64,000 nt of DNA from Flavobacterium sp. KS-LB2 (GCF_036895565.1 NZ_CP145904.1:682001-746000), one strand, 5' to 3'; counted from the stretch's first letter, positions 18,545 through 27,800 are shown. The notes: generated by a model from the letters alone, not told the origin. A program made the numbers and translations.

Positions 18545-18592
18545 ACCGTTAGTCATTAAAAGTTTTATAACTTTGATGCTAACGGTTTTTTT
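18545..18592 (+). terminator. rpsU terminator enclosing the xerC promoter
   Basis: Stem accgttag (18545-18552) with ctaacggt (18579-18586), extendable by cat/atg, followed by seven T directly before the xerC ATG. The loop contains TAACTTTG, the xerC -7 element. Confidence 0.75.
18568..18575 (+). promoter_or_regulatory. -7 element TAACTTTG of xerC
   Basis: TAnnTTTG lying inside the rpsU terminator loop, 17 bases before the xerC ATG, so the xerC message would have a leader of only about a dozen bases. Confidence 0.6.
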
Positions 18593-19489
18593 ATGGCTAC
18601 AAATAAAGATGCATTTCGGGATTATCTACAGTTGGAGAAAAAGTATTCCGTACACACTGTTACGGCGTATTGTAATGACATTACATCTTTTGAATTATTC
18701 AATGCTGCGCACTTCGACCAATCAAACGCAGAGCAAGTCAATTACAATCAAATTAGAAGTTGGATTGTGTCTCTCGTAGATGCGGGTGTGTCAAATACTT
18801 CGGTTAATAGAAAAATGGCGTCTTTAAAAGCCTTTTATAAATTTCTATTAAAAACCAAGCAAATACAAATAAGTCCGTTACTAAAACACAAAGCCTTAAA
18901 GACTCAAAAGTTGTTGCAGATTCCTTTCTCTGAAAAGGAGGTTGTAGATGTTTTGGGTATGGTGCAAAGTGCTGGAGATTTTGAGGGAATTAGAAACAAG
19001 CTCATTATTGATTTGTTTTATACTACAGGAATACGGAGGGCGGAGTTGATAGGTTTGAAAATAGCGAATGTCGATTTGTCTAATAGTACAGTAAAGGTGT
19101 TGGGTAAGCGCAATAAGGAGCGAATTCTTCCTATTCTGCCTGTAATAAAACAACAGTTTCTGTTCTACTTGAAAGAGCGCGCGAGCTTATTATTTATTGA
19201 GGATTGGGATTATTTATTTCTCACAAAAAAAGGGTTAAAATTAAATGATTCCTTTGTGTATCGATTAATAAATTCTTACTTTAGTGCTGTCTCTGAAAAA
19301 GTAAAAAAAAGCCCCCATATATTGAGACATACTTTTGCGACGCATTTGTTAAATAATGGAGCGGATTTAAATTCAGTCAAGGAGCTTTTGGGTCATTCTA
19401 GTTTGGCATCGACTCAAATATACACACATAGTAGTTTATCGGAGCTAAAAAGTGTATATAAAGAAGCGCATCCACGGGGACGAAAGTGA
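18593..19489 (+). CDS. xerC: Site-specific tyrosine recombinase XerC
   Basis: Chromosome dimer resolution recombinase acting at dif. 298 residues: N-terminal SAM-like core-binding domain (about 5-85), C-terminal catalytic domain. Catalytic residues: Arg148 (TTGIRRAE), a Lys in the GKRNKER hairpin, His242 and Arg245 (HILRHTFATHLL), His268 (LLGHSSLASTQIYTH) and nucleophile Tyr277. Its housekeeping setting (between rpsU and hpf) and length argue against a phage or transposon integrase. Translation must start at the ATG directly after the preceding T run. hpf follows 35 bases downstream and is probably cotranscribed. Confidence 0.93.
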   Translation: MATNKDAFRDYLQLEKKYSVHTVTAYCNDITSFELFNAAHFDQSNAEQVNYNQIRSWIVSLVDAGVSNTSVNRKMASLKAFYKFLLKTKQIQISPLLKHKALKTQKLLQIPFSEKEVVDVLGMVQSAGDFEGIRNKLIIDLFYTTGIRRAELIGLKIANVDLSNSTVKVLGKRNKERILPILPVIKQQFLFYLKERASLLFIEDWDYLFLTKKGLKLNDSFVYRLINSYFSAVSEKVKKSPHILRHTFATHLLNNGADLNSVKELLGHSSLASTQIYTHSSLSELKSVYKEAHPRGRK

Positions 19490-19524
19490 TTCTGAGAAAT
19501 GTTTAACTATTAAAAAAAATGATT

Positions 19525-19827
19525 ATGAAGGTAAGTGTTCATGCAGTTAACTTTACTGTTGACAAAAAGCTAGTAGATTTTGTTCAAGTTAGAATGGACA
19601 AGTTGGAGAAGTATTACGATAAGGTGGTATCCGCAGATGTTTTTTTAAAGGTTGAAAAGACAAGTGACAAGGAGAATAAAATTGCCGAGGTAAAAATCAA
19701 TGTCCCGGGTGATGATTTTTTGGTAAAAAAGCAATGTAAAACTTTTGAAGAAGCAGTTGAGCTTTCAGCAGAATCCTTAGAAAGAATGTTGGTTAAAAGG
19801 AAAGAAAAAATAAGTTCGCACATTTAA
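19525..19827 (+). CDS. hpf: Ribosome hibernation-promoting factor, short form (HPF/RaiA)
   Basis: Ribosome-associated protein that blocks the decoding centre in stationary phase and favours 70S or 100S inactivity. 100 residues in the chosen frame: MKVSVHAVNFTVDKKLVDFVQVRMDKLEKYYDKVVSADVFLKVEK, the beta-alpha-beta-beta-beta-alpha S30AE/sigma-54 modulation fold, without the C-terminal dimerisation domain of long HPF. An ATG two codons earlier (19519) is also possible. It follows xerC closely and precedes the promoter of the tRNA-tuf operon. Confidence 0.92.
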   Translation: MKVSVHAVNFTVDKKLVDFVQVRMDKLEKYYDKVVSADVFLKVEKTSDKENKIAEVKINVPGDDFLVKKQCKTFEEAVELSAESLERMLVKRKEKISSHI

Positions 19828-19850
19828 TATGAATTTTTTTTAAAAAATGT

Positions 19851-19880
19851 TTTGATTGAGAGATAAAATCTCTACATTTG
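19851..19880 (+). promoter_or_regulatory. Promoter of the tRNA-tuf-secE-nusG-rpl operon
   Basis: TTTG at 19851-19854, 18 bases, then TACATTTG at 19873-19880. A near-perfect match to the phylum consensus; predicted start of transcription near 19885. Confidence 0.75.
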
Positions 19881-19881
19881 C

Positions 19882-19909
19882 AGTCCGTTAGAAATAGCGG
19901 ACTTTTTTT
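19882..19909 (+). terminator. Terminator-like hairpin at the start of the tRNA operon
   Basis: Nine-bp stem with one G-U pair, agtccgtta (19882-19890) with tagcggact (19895-19903), GAAA tetraloop, then a T run. It can end hpf transcripts, and it lies at the predicted first bases of the tRNA operon transcript. Confidence 0.75.
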
Positions 19910-19917
19910 ATTGATTC

Positions 19918-19991
19918 GCCAGCGTAGCTCAGTTGGCTAGAGCAGCTGATTTGTAATCAGCAGGTCGTGGGTTCGAGTCCCTCCGCCGGCT
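19918..19991 (+). tRNA. tRNA-Thr(TGT)
   Basis: A 74-base cloverleaf. Anticodon stem gctga/tcagc with loop TTTGTAA gives anticodon TGT (reads ACA). T loop TTCGAGT. The acceptor stem has an A-C mismatch at the fourth pair and the T stem a T-T mismatch. CCA is not encoded. Confidence 0.93.
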
Positions 19992-20024
19992 CAAGACTGT
20001 AAAGGTTTGACGATAGAGAAAGTT

Positions 20025-20105
20025 GGGGAGATACTCAAGCGGCCAACGAGGGCAGACTGTAAATCTGCTGTGTGAACTTCGCAGGTTCGAATCCTGCTCT
20101 CCCCA
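20025..20105 (+). tRNA. tRNA-Tyr(GTA)
   Basis: An 81-base class II tRNA. Acceptor GGGGAGA pairs with TCTCCCC, anticodon loop CTGTAAA gives GTA, there is a long variable arm, and the T arm is GCAGG/CCTGC. CCA is not encoded. Confidence 0.95.
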
Positions 20106-20185
20106 CAAGAATTAGTTTTTGGATTGCGAATTTTTAGATTGAAAAGTTTAAAGTTAGGAATCTAAGCTCTTTGATCAAGGGATCT

Positions 20186-20257
20186 GCCGACTTAGCTCAG
20201 AGGTAGAGTGCTTCCTTGGTAAGGAAGAGGTCACGGGTTCAATTCCCGTAGTTGGCT
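20186..20257 (+). tRNA. tRNA-Thr(GGT)
   Basis: A 72-base cloverleaf. Acceptor GCCGACT pairs with AGTTGGC, anticodon stem cttcc/ggaag with loop TTGGTAA gives GGT (reads ACC/ACT). It lies directly before tuf, as thrT does in E. coli. Confidence 0.95.
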
Positions 20258-20311
20258 CAAGTAAGAAGGAAATTGAAATAAATATATAAACTAGATTAAA
20301 AATTAAGTAAA

Positions 20312-21499
20312 ATGGCAAAAGAAACCTTTAACCGTTCGAAACCACACTTAAATATTGGTACGATCGGACACGTAGATCACGGTAAAACTACTTTAACAGC
20401 AGCAATCACAAAAGTGTTATCTGATGCTGGTTACTGTCAAGCAAAATCATTTGATCAAATTGATAATGCTCCTGAAGAAAAAGAAAGAGGTATTACAATT
20501 AATACATCACACGTTGAGTATGAAACTGCTAACCGTCACTACGCACACGTTGACTGTCCTGGTCACGCGGATTACGTAAAAAACATGGTTACAGGTGCTG
20601 CTCAAATGGACGGTGCTATCCTTGTTGTAGCTGCAACTGATGGGCCAATGCCACAAACACGTGAGCACATCCTTTTAGGTCGCCAAGTTGGTATTCCTAG
20701 AATGGTAGTATTCATGAACAAAGTGGATATGGTTGATGATGCTGAGTTGTTAGAACTTGTTGAAATGGAAATTAGAGACTTATTGTCTTTCTACGAATAT
20801 GATGGAGATAATTGTCCAGTTGTTCAAGGGTCTGCTCTTGGAGGATTAAATAATGATCCAGCTTGGGTACCAAAAATTATTGAATTGATGGAAGCTGTTG
20901 ATGCTTGGATCGAGGAGCCAATTAGAGATACTGAAAAGCCTTTCTTGATGCCAGTTGAGGATGTATTTACAATTACTGGTCGTGGAACTGTTGCTACAGG
21001 TCGTATCGAAACTGGTATTGCTAATACAGGAGATGCTGTTGAAATCATTGGTATGGGAGCTGAAAAATTAACTTCTACTATTACTGGAGTTGAGATGTTC
21101 CGTAAGATCCTTGATAGAGGTGAAGCAGGAGATAACGTAGGTTTGTTGTTGCGTGGTGTTGATAAAGAATCTATCAAAAGAGGAATGGTTATCATTAAAC
21201 CAGGTTCAGTTAAGCCACACGCTACTTTTAAAGCTGAGGTTTATATCTTGAAAAAAGAAGAAGGTGGTCGTCATACTCCATTCCATAATAACTACCGTCC
21301 ACAGTTTTACGTACGTACAACTGACGTAACAGGAGTTATTACTTTACCAGAAGGGGTAGAGATGGTAATGCCAGGAGATAACTTAACTATCAATGTGTCT
21401 TTGTTAAGCCCAATCGCAATGAGCGTTGGTTTACGTTTCGCTATCCGTGAAGGTGGTAGAACTGTAGGTGCTGGACAAGTAACTGAAATTGTAGGATAA
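20312..21499 (+). CDS. tuf: Elongation factor Tu
   Basis: Translation GTPase delivering aminoacyl-tRNA to the ribosome. 395 residues. G1 is GHVDHGKT (19-26), G3 DCPGH (81-85) and G4 NKVD (136-139); domains II and III follow with [13 protein letters not shown] and the C-terminal [15 protein letters not shown]. It sits in the classical order tRNA-Thr, tRNA-Tyr, tRNA-Thr, tuf, tRNA-Trp, secE, nusG. Codon use is strongly biased towards preferred codons, as expected for a highly expressed gene. A hairpin at 21517-21552 follows; read-through would be needed to reach tRNA-Trp and secE. Confidence 0.99.
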   Translation: MAKETFNRSKPHLNIGTIGHVDHGKTTLTAAITKVLSDAGYCQAKSFDQIDNAPEEKERGITINTSHVEYETANRHYAHVDCPGHADYVKNMVTGAAQMDGAILVVAATDGPMPQTREHILLGRQVGIPRMVVFMNKVDMVDDAELLELVEMEIRDLLSFYEYDGDNCPVVQGSALGGLNNDPAWVPKIIELMEAVDAWIEEPIRDTEKPFLMPVEDVFTITGRGTVATGRIETGIANTGDAVEIIGMGAEKLTSTITGVEMFRKILDRGEAGDNVGLLLRGVDKESIKRGMVIIKPGSVKPHATFKAEVYILKKEEGGRHTPFHNNYRPQFYVRTTDVTGVITLPEGVEMVMPGDNLTINVSLLSPIAMSVGLRFAIREGGRTVGAGQVTEIVG

Positions 21500-21516
21500 T
21501 CTACTAAAATAAATTC

Positions 21517-21552
21517 AAAAAGTAGTGTCGTTTAACGATGACACTACTTTTT
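21517..21552 (+). terminator. Terminator or attenuator after tuf
   Basis: Perfect 13-bp stem, aaaaagtagtgtc (21517-21529) with gacactacttttt (21540-21552), ending in five T immediately before tRNA-Trp. Confidence 0.85.
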
Positions 21553-21557
21553 ATTCT

Positions 21558-21628
21558 ACGGGCGTAGTTCAAGGGTAGAATAGCGGTCTCCAAAACCGTT
21601 GATGGGGGTTCGAATCCCTCCGCCCGTG
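21558..21628 (+). tRNA. tRNA-Trp(CCA)
   Basis: A 71-base cloverleaf. Acceptor ACGGGCG pairs with CGCCCGT, discriminator G, anticodon loop CTCCAAA gives CCA. It lies between tuf and secE, the standard bacterial location. Confidence 0.95.
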
Positions 21629-21644
21629 CAAAAAATAAATCATA

Positions 21645-21842
21645 ATGACAAAAGTTGTTAATTACATATCAGAAGCATTTGAGGAATTAAAGTCAAATGT
21701 GACTTGGCCAGCTTGGGCTGAGGTGCAACGTCTAACGATTGTTGTTGCTGTTTTTTCAGTATTATTCGCTTTGGCAACTTGGGGAGTGGATGAAATTTTC
21801 GCAAAAGCTTTGGCTGGATTTTTTAACTGGATAAAAGCATAA
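21645..21842 (+). CDS. secE: Preprotein translocase subunit SecE
   Basis: Essential Sec translocon subunit clamping SecY. 65 residues with a single transmembrane segment (about 28-48, LTIVVAVFSVLFALATWGVDEIF) preceded by the amphipathic helix YISEAFEELKSNVTWPAWAEVQR that contains the conserved V-T-W-P motif. This short single-span form is usual outside Enterobacteria. It starts 16 bases after tRNA-Trp, and nusG follows after 10 bases. Confidence 0.96.
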   Translation: MTKVVNYISEAFEELKSNVTWPAWAEVQRLTIVVAVFSVLFALATWGVDEIFAKALAGFFNWIKA

Positions 21843-21852
21843 TTTTTTTGTT

Positions 21853-22404
21853 ATGGCAGATAATAATATTAAGAAGTGGTATGTCGTTAGAGCGGTAAGC
21901 GGTCAAGAAAATAAAGTGAAAGCTTATATTGAAACTGAAATCGCGCGACTAGGAATGGGAGATTATGTTTCGCAAGTTTTAGTGCCTACTGAAAAAGTGG
22001 TTACTGTAAAAGAGGGAAAAAAAATAATCAAAGACAAAGTTTATTTTCCTGGTTATGTTATGATTGAAGCTAATCTTATTGGAGAGATACCTCATATTAT
22101 TAAGTCTATAACGAGTGTTATTGGTTTTTTAGGTGAAATCAAAGGTGGAGAGCCTGTTCCATTGAGAATTTCTGAAGTAAACAGAATGTTAGGTAAAGTG
22201 GATGAGTTGGCTGTTAATACAGATACCCGTTCTATTCCATTTAACATTGGAGAAACTATTAAGGTTGTTGATGGTCCGTTTAATGGATTCAACGGAACAG
22301 TTGAAAAAATTAATGAAGAAAAGCGTAAACTTGAAGTAATGGTGAAAATTTTCGGAAGAAAAACACCTTTAGAGTTGAGTTTTATGCAAGTTGAAAAAGT
22401 ATAA
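21853..22404 (+). CDS. nusG: Transcription termination/antitermination factor NusG
   Basis: RNA polymerase-bound elongation factor linking transcription with Rho and with the ribosome. 183 residues. NGN domain about 8-110 (KKWYVVRAVSGQENKVKAYIE, FPGYVMIEA), then KOW domain about 130-183 (GETIKVVDGPFNGFNGTVEKIN). No inserted domain. Located between secE and rplK as in most bacteria. Confidence 0.98.
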   Translation: MADNNIKKWYVVRAVSGQENKVKAYIETEIARLGMGDYVSQVLVPTEKVVTVKEGKKIIKDKVYFPGYVMIEANLIGEIPHIIKSITSVIGFLGEIKGGEPVPLRISEVNRMLGKVDELAVNTDTRSIPFNIGETIKVVDGPFNGFNGTVEKINEEKRKLEVMVKIFGRKTPLELSFMQVEKV

Positions 22405-22470
22405 TTTTTGTTACATCTATAATAATCATTGTTGCCGCTTCCATTGGTAACAGTGTTAAATTTTTTAAAA

Positions 22471-22908
22471 ATGGCTAAAGAAATTAGTAAGGTAGTTAAA
22501 CTACAAGTTAAGGGAGGTGCTGCGAACCCGTCGCCACCGGTTGGACCTGCTTTAGGAGCTGCTGGGGTAAACATCATGGAATTCTGTAAGCAATTTAATG
22601 CTAGAACTCAAGATAAACCCGGCAAAATATGCCCAGTACAAATTACTGTGTATAAAGACAAATCATTCGATTTTGTTGTAAAAACTCCTCCAGCGGCAGT
22701 CCAGTTATTGGAAGCTGCAAAGCTAAAGTCAGGATCTGGTGAACCAAATCGTAAAAAAGTAGCTAGCGTTACTTGGGATGTTATCAAGGCAATTGCTGAA
22801 GATAAAATGGTAGATTTAAATGCATTCACAATCGAATCTGCTATGAGCATGATTGCTGGAACAGCTAGATCTATGGGTATAACTGTATCAGGAGATTCTC
22901 CTTTTTAA
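22471..22908 (+). CDS. rplK: 50S ribosomal protein uL11
   Basis: uL11, 145 residues, forms the GTPase-associated centre with 23S rRNA helices 43-44. It begins [29 protein letters not shown], the thiostrepton-site signature, and ends with the RNA-binding domain ([19 protein letters not shown]...GTARSMGI). The start at 22471 matches family length; an in-frame ATG at 22429 would add 14 unrelated residues. rplA follows after 13 bases. Confidence 0.98.
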   Translation: MAKEISKVVKLQVKGGAANPSPPVGPALGAAGVNIMEFCKQFNARTQDKPGKICPVQITVYKDKSFDFVVKTPPAAVQLLEAAKLKSGSGEPNRKKVASVTWDVIKAIAEDKMVDLNAFTIESAMSMIAGTARSMGITVSGDSPF

Positions 22909-22921
22909 TTAAGAGAAAGAC

Positions 22922-23611
22922 ATGGCAAAATTGACAAAAAAGCAAAAAGAGGCTGCTTCAAAAATTGAAAAGAACAAATTATACTCTTTAAAAGATGCAG
23001 CTGCATTGATAAAAGTAATTGCTTCTGCAAAATTTGATGAGTCTGTTGATATCGCAGTTCGATTGGGTGTAGATCCAAGAAAAGCGAATCAAATGGTAAG
23101 AGGTGTGGTAACATTACCTCATGGAACTGGTAAAGATGTTAAAGTATTGGCATTAGTTACTCCAGATAAAGAAGCGGAAGCTTTAGCAGCTGGTGCAGAC
23201 TATGTAGGTCTTGACGATTACCTTCAAAAAATCAAAGACGGTTGGACGGATGTTGATGTGATCATCACTATGCCTGCTGTTATGGGTAAATTAGGTCCAT
23301 TAGGTCGTATTTTAGGACCTAGAGGTTTAATGCCAAATCCTAAAACAGGTACTGTAACTATGGATGTTGCAAAAGCTGTTCAAGAAGTTAAAGCTGGTAA
23401 AATCGATTTCAAAGTTGATAAAACTGGTATCGTACATGCAGGAATTGGTAAAGTTTCTTTTGGAGCTGAACAAATTTATGACAATGCACACGAAATTATT
23501 CAAACATTAATCAAACTTAAACCAACTGCTGCTAAAGGTACCTATATTAAAGGTATTCACCTTACAAGCACTATGAGTCCTGCAATTGCATTGGATCCAA
23601 AAGCAGTATAA
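22922..23611 (+). CDS. rplA: 50S ribosomal protein uL1
   Basis: uL1, 229 residues, forms the L1 stalk that helps release deacylated tRNA and in many bacteria represses its own rplK-rplA message. Signatures seen: [41 protein letters not shown] and the C-terminal [25 protein letters not shown]. Between rplK and rplJ, with 22 bases to rplJ. Confidence 0.98.
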   Translation: MAKLTKKQKEAASKIEKNKLYSLKDAAALIKVIASAKFDESVDIAVRLGVDPRKANQMVRGVVTLPHGTGKDVKVLALVTPDKEAEALAAGADYVGLDDYLQKIKDGWTDVDVIITMPAVMGKLGPLGRILGPRGLMPNPKTGTVTMDVAKAVQEVKAGKIDFKVDKTGIVHAGIGKVSFGAEQIYDNAHEIIQTLIKLKPTAAKGTYIKGIHLTSTMSPAIALDPKAV

Positions 23612-23633
23612 TTGGTAGTTAATAATTTTTAGT

Positions 23634-24146
23634 ATGACTAGAGAAGAAAAATCAATCGCGATTGAAGAATTAACTGCACAGTTAGCTGGTACAAATATCA
23701 TTTACATATCTGATATTTCAGGACTTAATGCAGAGACTACTTCAAGCTTGAGAAGAGCTTGTTTTAAAGCAGGTATTAAATTAGAGGTTGTAAAGAACAC
23801 ATTGCTTGCTAAAGCAATGGAAGCTTCTGATAACGATTATGGTGATTTACCATCTGTATTGACAGGTAATAGCGCTATATTTATTTCAGATGTTGCAAAT
23901 GCACCTGGGAAAATAATAAAAGATTTCAGAAAAAAATCAGCTAAACCTGTATTAAAGGGAGCTTATATTAATGCTGAAGTTTATATTGGAGACGATCAAT
24001 TAGATGCATTAGCAACTATTAAATCTAAAGAAGAGCTTATTGGCGAACTTATTGGATTGTTACAAGCTCCAGCACAAAGAGTTATTTCTGCTCTTCAAAA
24101 CCAATTCGCAAAAGACGAAGAGGTTACAGAAGAAGTGGAAGCATAA
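23634..24146 (+). CDS. rplJ: 50S ribosomal protein uL10
   Basis: uL10, 170 residues, base of the ribosomal stalk that carries L7/L12 dimers. N-terminal MTREEKSIAIEELTAQLAGTNIIYISDISGL, RNA-binding VVKNTLLAKAMEA, and a C-terminal helix (LQAPAQRVISALQNQFAKDEEV) for L7/L12 binding. The gap to rplA is only 22 bases, so any L10 autoregulatory leader would have to lie inside rplA or be absent. A hairpin overlaps the stop codon (24146-24174). Confidence 0.97.
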   Translation: MTREEKSIAIEELTAQLAGTNIIYISDISGLNAETTSSLRRACFKAGIKLEVVKNTLLAKAMEASDNDYGDLPSVLTGNSAIFISDVANAPGKIIKDFRKKSAKPVLKGAYINAEVYIGDDQLDALATIKSKEELIGELIGLLQAPAQRVISALQNQFAKDEEVTEEVEA

Positions 24147-24174
24147 TGAAAATAGAGTTTTACTCTAATTTCAT
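24146..24174 (+). promoter_or_regulatory. Hairpin in the rplJ-rplL spacer
   Basis: Twelve-position stem with one mismatch, atgaaaatagag (24146-24157) with ctctaatttcat (24163-24174), five-base loop. It starts at the last base of the rplJ stop codon and has no T run, so it looks more like a processing or stability element than a terminator. Confidence 0.5.
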
Positions 24175-24236
24175 TTAAAAAACGCGCACAATAAATAAAT
24201 TATATTTTTACAAATCATTTTAAAACGATAGAAAAA

Positions 24237-24605
24237 ATGGCAGATTTGAAACAATTCGCAGAACAATTAGTTAACCTTACAGTAAAAGAAGTTAACGAAT
24301 TAGCAACAATATTAAAAGATGAGTACGGAATCGAACCAGCTGCTGCAGCTGTAGTAGTTTCAGGTGGTGGTGAAGCTGCTGCTGAAGAAGTTCAAACAGA
24401 ATTTACAGTTGTATTGAAAGAAGCTGGTGCTTCTAAATTAGCAGTTGTAAAATTAGTTAAAGAACTTACAGGTTTAGGTTTGAAAGAAGCTAAAGATGTA
24501 GTTGACAGCGCACCAAGTAATGTTAAAGAAGGTGTTTCTAAAGAAGAAGCTGAAGGGCTTAAAAAATCTTTAGAAGAAGCTGGAGCTGTTGTTGAGCTTA
24601 AATAG
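24237..24605 (+). CDS. rplL: 50S ribosomal protein bL12 (L7/L12)
   Basis: Stalk protein recruiting translational GTPases, present in several copies per ribosome. 122 residues: N-terminal dimerisation helices ([30 protein letters not shown]), an Ala/Val-rich hinge ([17 protein letters not shown]) and the C-terminal domain [37 protein letters not shown] 90-base spacer with a hairpin separates it from rplJ, and a terminator-like hairpin separates it from rpoB, consistent with its higher output. Confidence 0.98.
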   Translation: MADLKQFAEQLVNLTVKEVNELATILKDEYGIEPAAAAVVVSGGGEAAAEEVQTEFTVVLKEAGASKLAVVKLVKELTGLGLKEAKDVVDSAPSNVKEGVSKEEAEGLKKSLEEAGAVVELK

Positions 24606-24627
24606 TTAAACTCAGTTTAAAAAATAA

Positions 24628-24672
24628 GGTTTAGGTCTTGGGTTTAGTCACCCAATGACCTAAACCATTTTT
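24628..24672 (+). terminator. Attenuator between rplL and rpoB
   Basis: Ten-bp outer stem ggtttaggtc (24628-24637) with gacctaaacc (24657-24666), continued by a six-bp inner stem ttgggt/acccaa across a one-base bulge, then five T. Partial termination here would lower rpoBC expression relative to rplJL, as in other bacteria (inference). Confidence 0.75.
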
Positions 24673-24880
24673 CGTATAACAAAAGTCTACCTTGTATACT
24701 TGCATTTTAGCCTTTTTAATACATTCGTTTTACCCATTACGAGGAAAAAAAATTAACAGATAATAAGAAAGTAGTTATCTTAAATTGGTTTTTAAAGATG
24801 TAATGGTTGTAAAATTTAAATGTAAATAAATTATTATTTACACAAAAAAATTACTTTTTTAATCAAAATTTTGTTCATTG

Positions 24881-27800
24881 ATGCTAACAAATCAGACTGA
24901 AAGATTGAATTTTGCCTCCACAAAAAATATTCCTGACTATCCAGATTTTCTAGATGTTCAGGTTAAATCGTTTAAAGATTTTTTTCAATTAGAAACTAAA
25001 TCTGACGAAAGAGGTGATGAAGGACTTTACAATACCTTCATGGAAAACTTCCCAATTACTGATACAAGAAATAACTTTGTATTAGAGTTCCTTGATTATT
25101 TTGTAGATCCTCCACGTTATACAATTCAAGAATGTATAGAAAGAGGTCTTACCTATAGTGTGCCTTTAAAAGCAAGGTTAAAACTATATTGTACAGATCC
25201 AGAACATGAAGATTTTGAAACTATTGTTCAAGATGTTTATCTTGGTACAATTCCTTATATGACACCAAGTGGTACCTTTGTTATTAATGGTGCTGAGCGT
25301 GTAGTTGTTTCTCAATTACATAGATCTCCTGGTGTTTTCTTTGGTCAATCATTCCATGCAAATGGTACAAAATTGTATTCTGCCAGAGTAATTCCTTTTA
25401 AAGGTTCTTGGATAGAATTCTCTACAGATATAAACAGCGTAATGTATGCTTATATCGACAGGAAGAAGAAATTACCTGTAACTACTTTATTCCGTGCAAT
25501 TGGTTTTGAAAGAGATAAGGATATCCTTGAAATTTTTGATCTTGCAGAGGAAATTAAAGTGTCTAAAACAGGACTTAAAAAATATATCGGTAGAAAATTA
25601 GCTGCTCGTGTATTGAATACCTGGCATGAAGATTTCGTAGATGAAGACACTGGTGAAGTTGTTTCTATCGAACGTAACGAAATAATCCTTGATAGAGATA
25701 CTATTATCGACAAAGATAATGTGGAAGAAATCATTGATTCTAACGTTAAATCTATTTTGTTGCATAAAGAAGATGCTAATCAAGGAGATTATGCCATCAT
25801 TCATAATACGCTTCAAAAAGATCCAACAAACTCTGAAAAAGAGGCTGTTGAACATATCTACAGACAATTACGTAACGCTGAACCGCCTGATGAAGAAACG
25901 GCTCGTGGTATTATTGATAAATTATTCTTCTCTGATCAACGTTACAACTTAGGTGAAGTAGGTCGATATAGAATAAATAAAAAATTAGGGTTAGATACTC
26001 CAATGGAAAAGCAAGTCTTGACCAAAGAAGATATTATAACTATTGTGAAATATTTGATTGAATTGATTAACTCTAAAGCAGAGATTGATGATATTGATCA
26101 CTTATCAAACCGTCGTGTAAGAACAGTTGGAGAACAATTGTCTCAACAATTCGGTGTTGGTTTAGCGCGTATGGCTAGAACCATTCGTGAGAGAATGAAC
26201 GTTAGAGATAACGAGGTGTTTACACCAATCGATTTGATCAATGCTAAAACATTATCATCGGTTATCAACTCTTTCTTTGGTACAAACCAGTTGTCTCAGT
26301 TTATGGATCAAACGAATCCACTTGCCGAGATTACGCACAAGAGAAGATTATCTGCACTAGGACCAGGTGGACTTTCGAGAGAAAGAGCAGGTTTTGAGGT
26401 ACGTGACGTTCACTATACACACTACGGAAGACTTTGTCCAATTGAAACTCCTGAGGGACCAAACATTGGATTGATTTCATCTCTTGGTGTTTATGCGAAA
26501 GTAAACGGAATGGGTTTCATTGAAACACCGTACCGTAAAGTAACTAATGGAGTTGTAGATTTAAATGCTACACCAGTTTACTTAAGTGCTGAAGAAGAAG
26601 AAGGAATGTTAATTGCGCAAGCTAACATTCAAATGGATGCAACTGGAAAAATTACTGCCGAAGACGTAATTGCACGTCAAGAAGGTGATTTCCCAGTAAT
26701 TGAACCAACAAAAGTAGATTACACGGATGTTGCTCCAAATCAAATTGCTTCTATCTCAGCTTCTTTGATTCCATTCTTGGAACATGATGATGCGAATAGA
26801 GCCTTGATGGGATCTAACATGATGCGTCAGGCCGTACCATTAATTCGTCCTGAAGCTCCAATCGTTGGAACTGGTTTAGAGCGTCAAGTAGCTTCTGATT
26901 CTAGAGTATTGATTAATGCTGAGGGAGACGGAGTTATAGAATATGTAGATGCAAATATCATCACTATCAAATACGACCGTTCTGAAGAAGAAAGAATGGT
27001 AAGTTTTGAGCCTGATGAAAAAACATACAATCTAATTAAATTTAGAAAAACCAATCAAGGTACAAGTATCAACCTTAAACCTATCGTAAGAAAAGGGGAT
27101 AGAGTGGTTCCTGGACAAGTATTATCTGAAGGATATGCGACTCAAAATGGTGAATTAGCTTTAGGTCGTAACCTAAAAGTTGCATTTATGCCATGGAAAG
27201 GATACAACTTCGAGGATGCGATTGTAATTTCTGAAAAAGTTGTTCGTGACGATATTTTTACCTCTATTCACGTTGATGATTATTCATTAGAAGTTAGGGA
27301 TACTAAATTAGGTAACGAAGAATTAACGAACGATATACCTAACGTTTCTGAAGAAGCTACTAAAGATTTAGATGAAAATGGTATGATTAGAATTGGAGCC
27401 GAGGTTAAACCTGGTGACATTTTGATCGGAAAAATTACTCCAAAAGGGGAATCAGATCCTACTCCGGAAGAGAAATTGCTTCGCGCAATCTTCGGGGATA
27501 AAGCAGGTGATGTAAAAGATGCTTCATTAAAAGCGTCTCCTTCTTTACATGGTGTTGTTTTAGACAAAAAATTGTTCGCAAGAGCAGTAAAAGATAAACG
27601 TAAACGTACTCAAGATAAAGATGCTTTAGGAGCACTTGAAATGGAGTTTGAAGTTAAATTTGTTGAATTAAAAGACAAATTAGTAGAAAAACTTTTCTTG
27701 ATCGTAAACGGAAAAACATCTCAAGGTGTAATGAATGATTTGGGTGAAGAAGTTTTACCAAAAGGTAAAAAATACACACAAAAAATGCTTTATGCAGTTG

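Noticed and set aside
18593..19489. Tyrosine recombinase considered as a phage or transposon integrase
   Set aside because: Length, residues and housekeeping neighbours (rpsU, hpf) are those of XerC; no att repeats or cargo genes flank it.
19918..20257. tRNA cluster considered as an integration hotspot
   Set aside because: No partial tRNA duplicates, integrase or foreign cargo; the order is the conserved tRNA-tuf arrangement.
20824..21195. 123-codon minus-strand frame inside tuf
   Set aside because: Antisense shadow of the strongly biased codons of tuf; no independent signals.
22092..22577. 161-codon minus-strand frame across nusG and rplK
   Set aside because: It overlaps two certain genes on the other strand; composition is that of an antisense shadow.
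24606..24880. rplL-rpoB spacer searched for an rpoB promoter
   Set aside because: No TAnnTTTG with a suitably placed TTTG was found; only the attenuator is supported.
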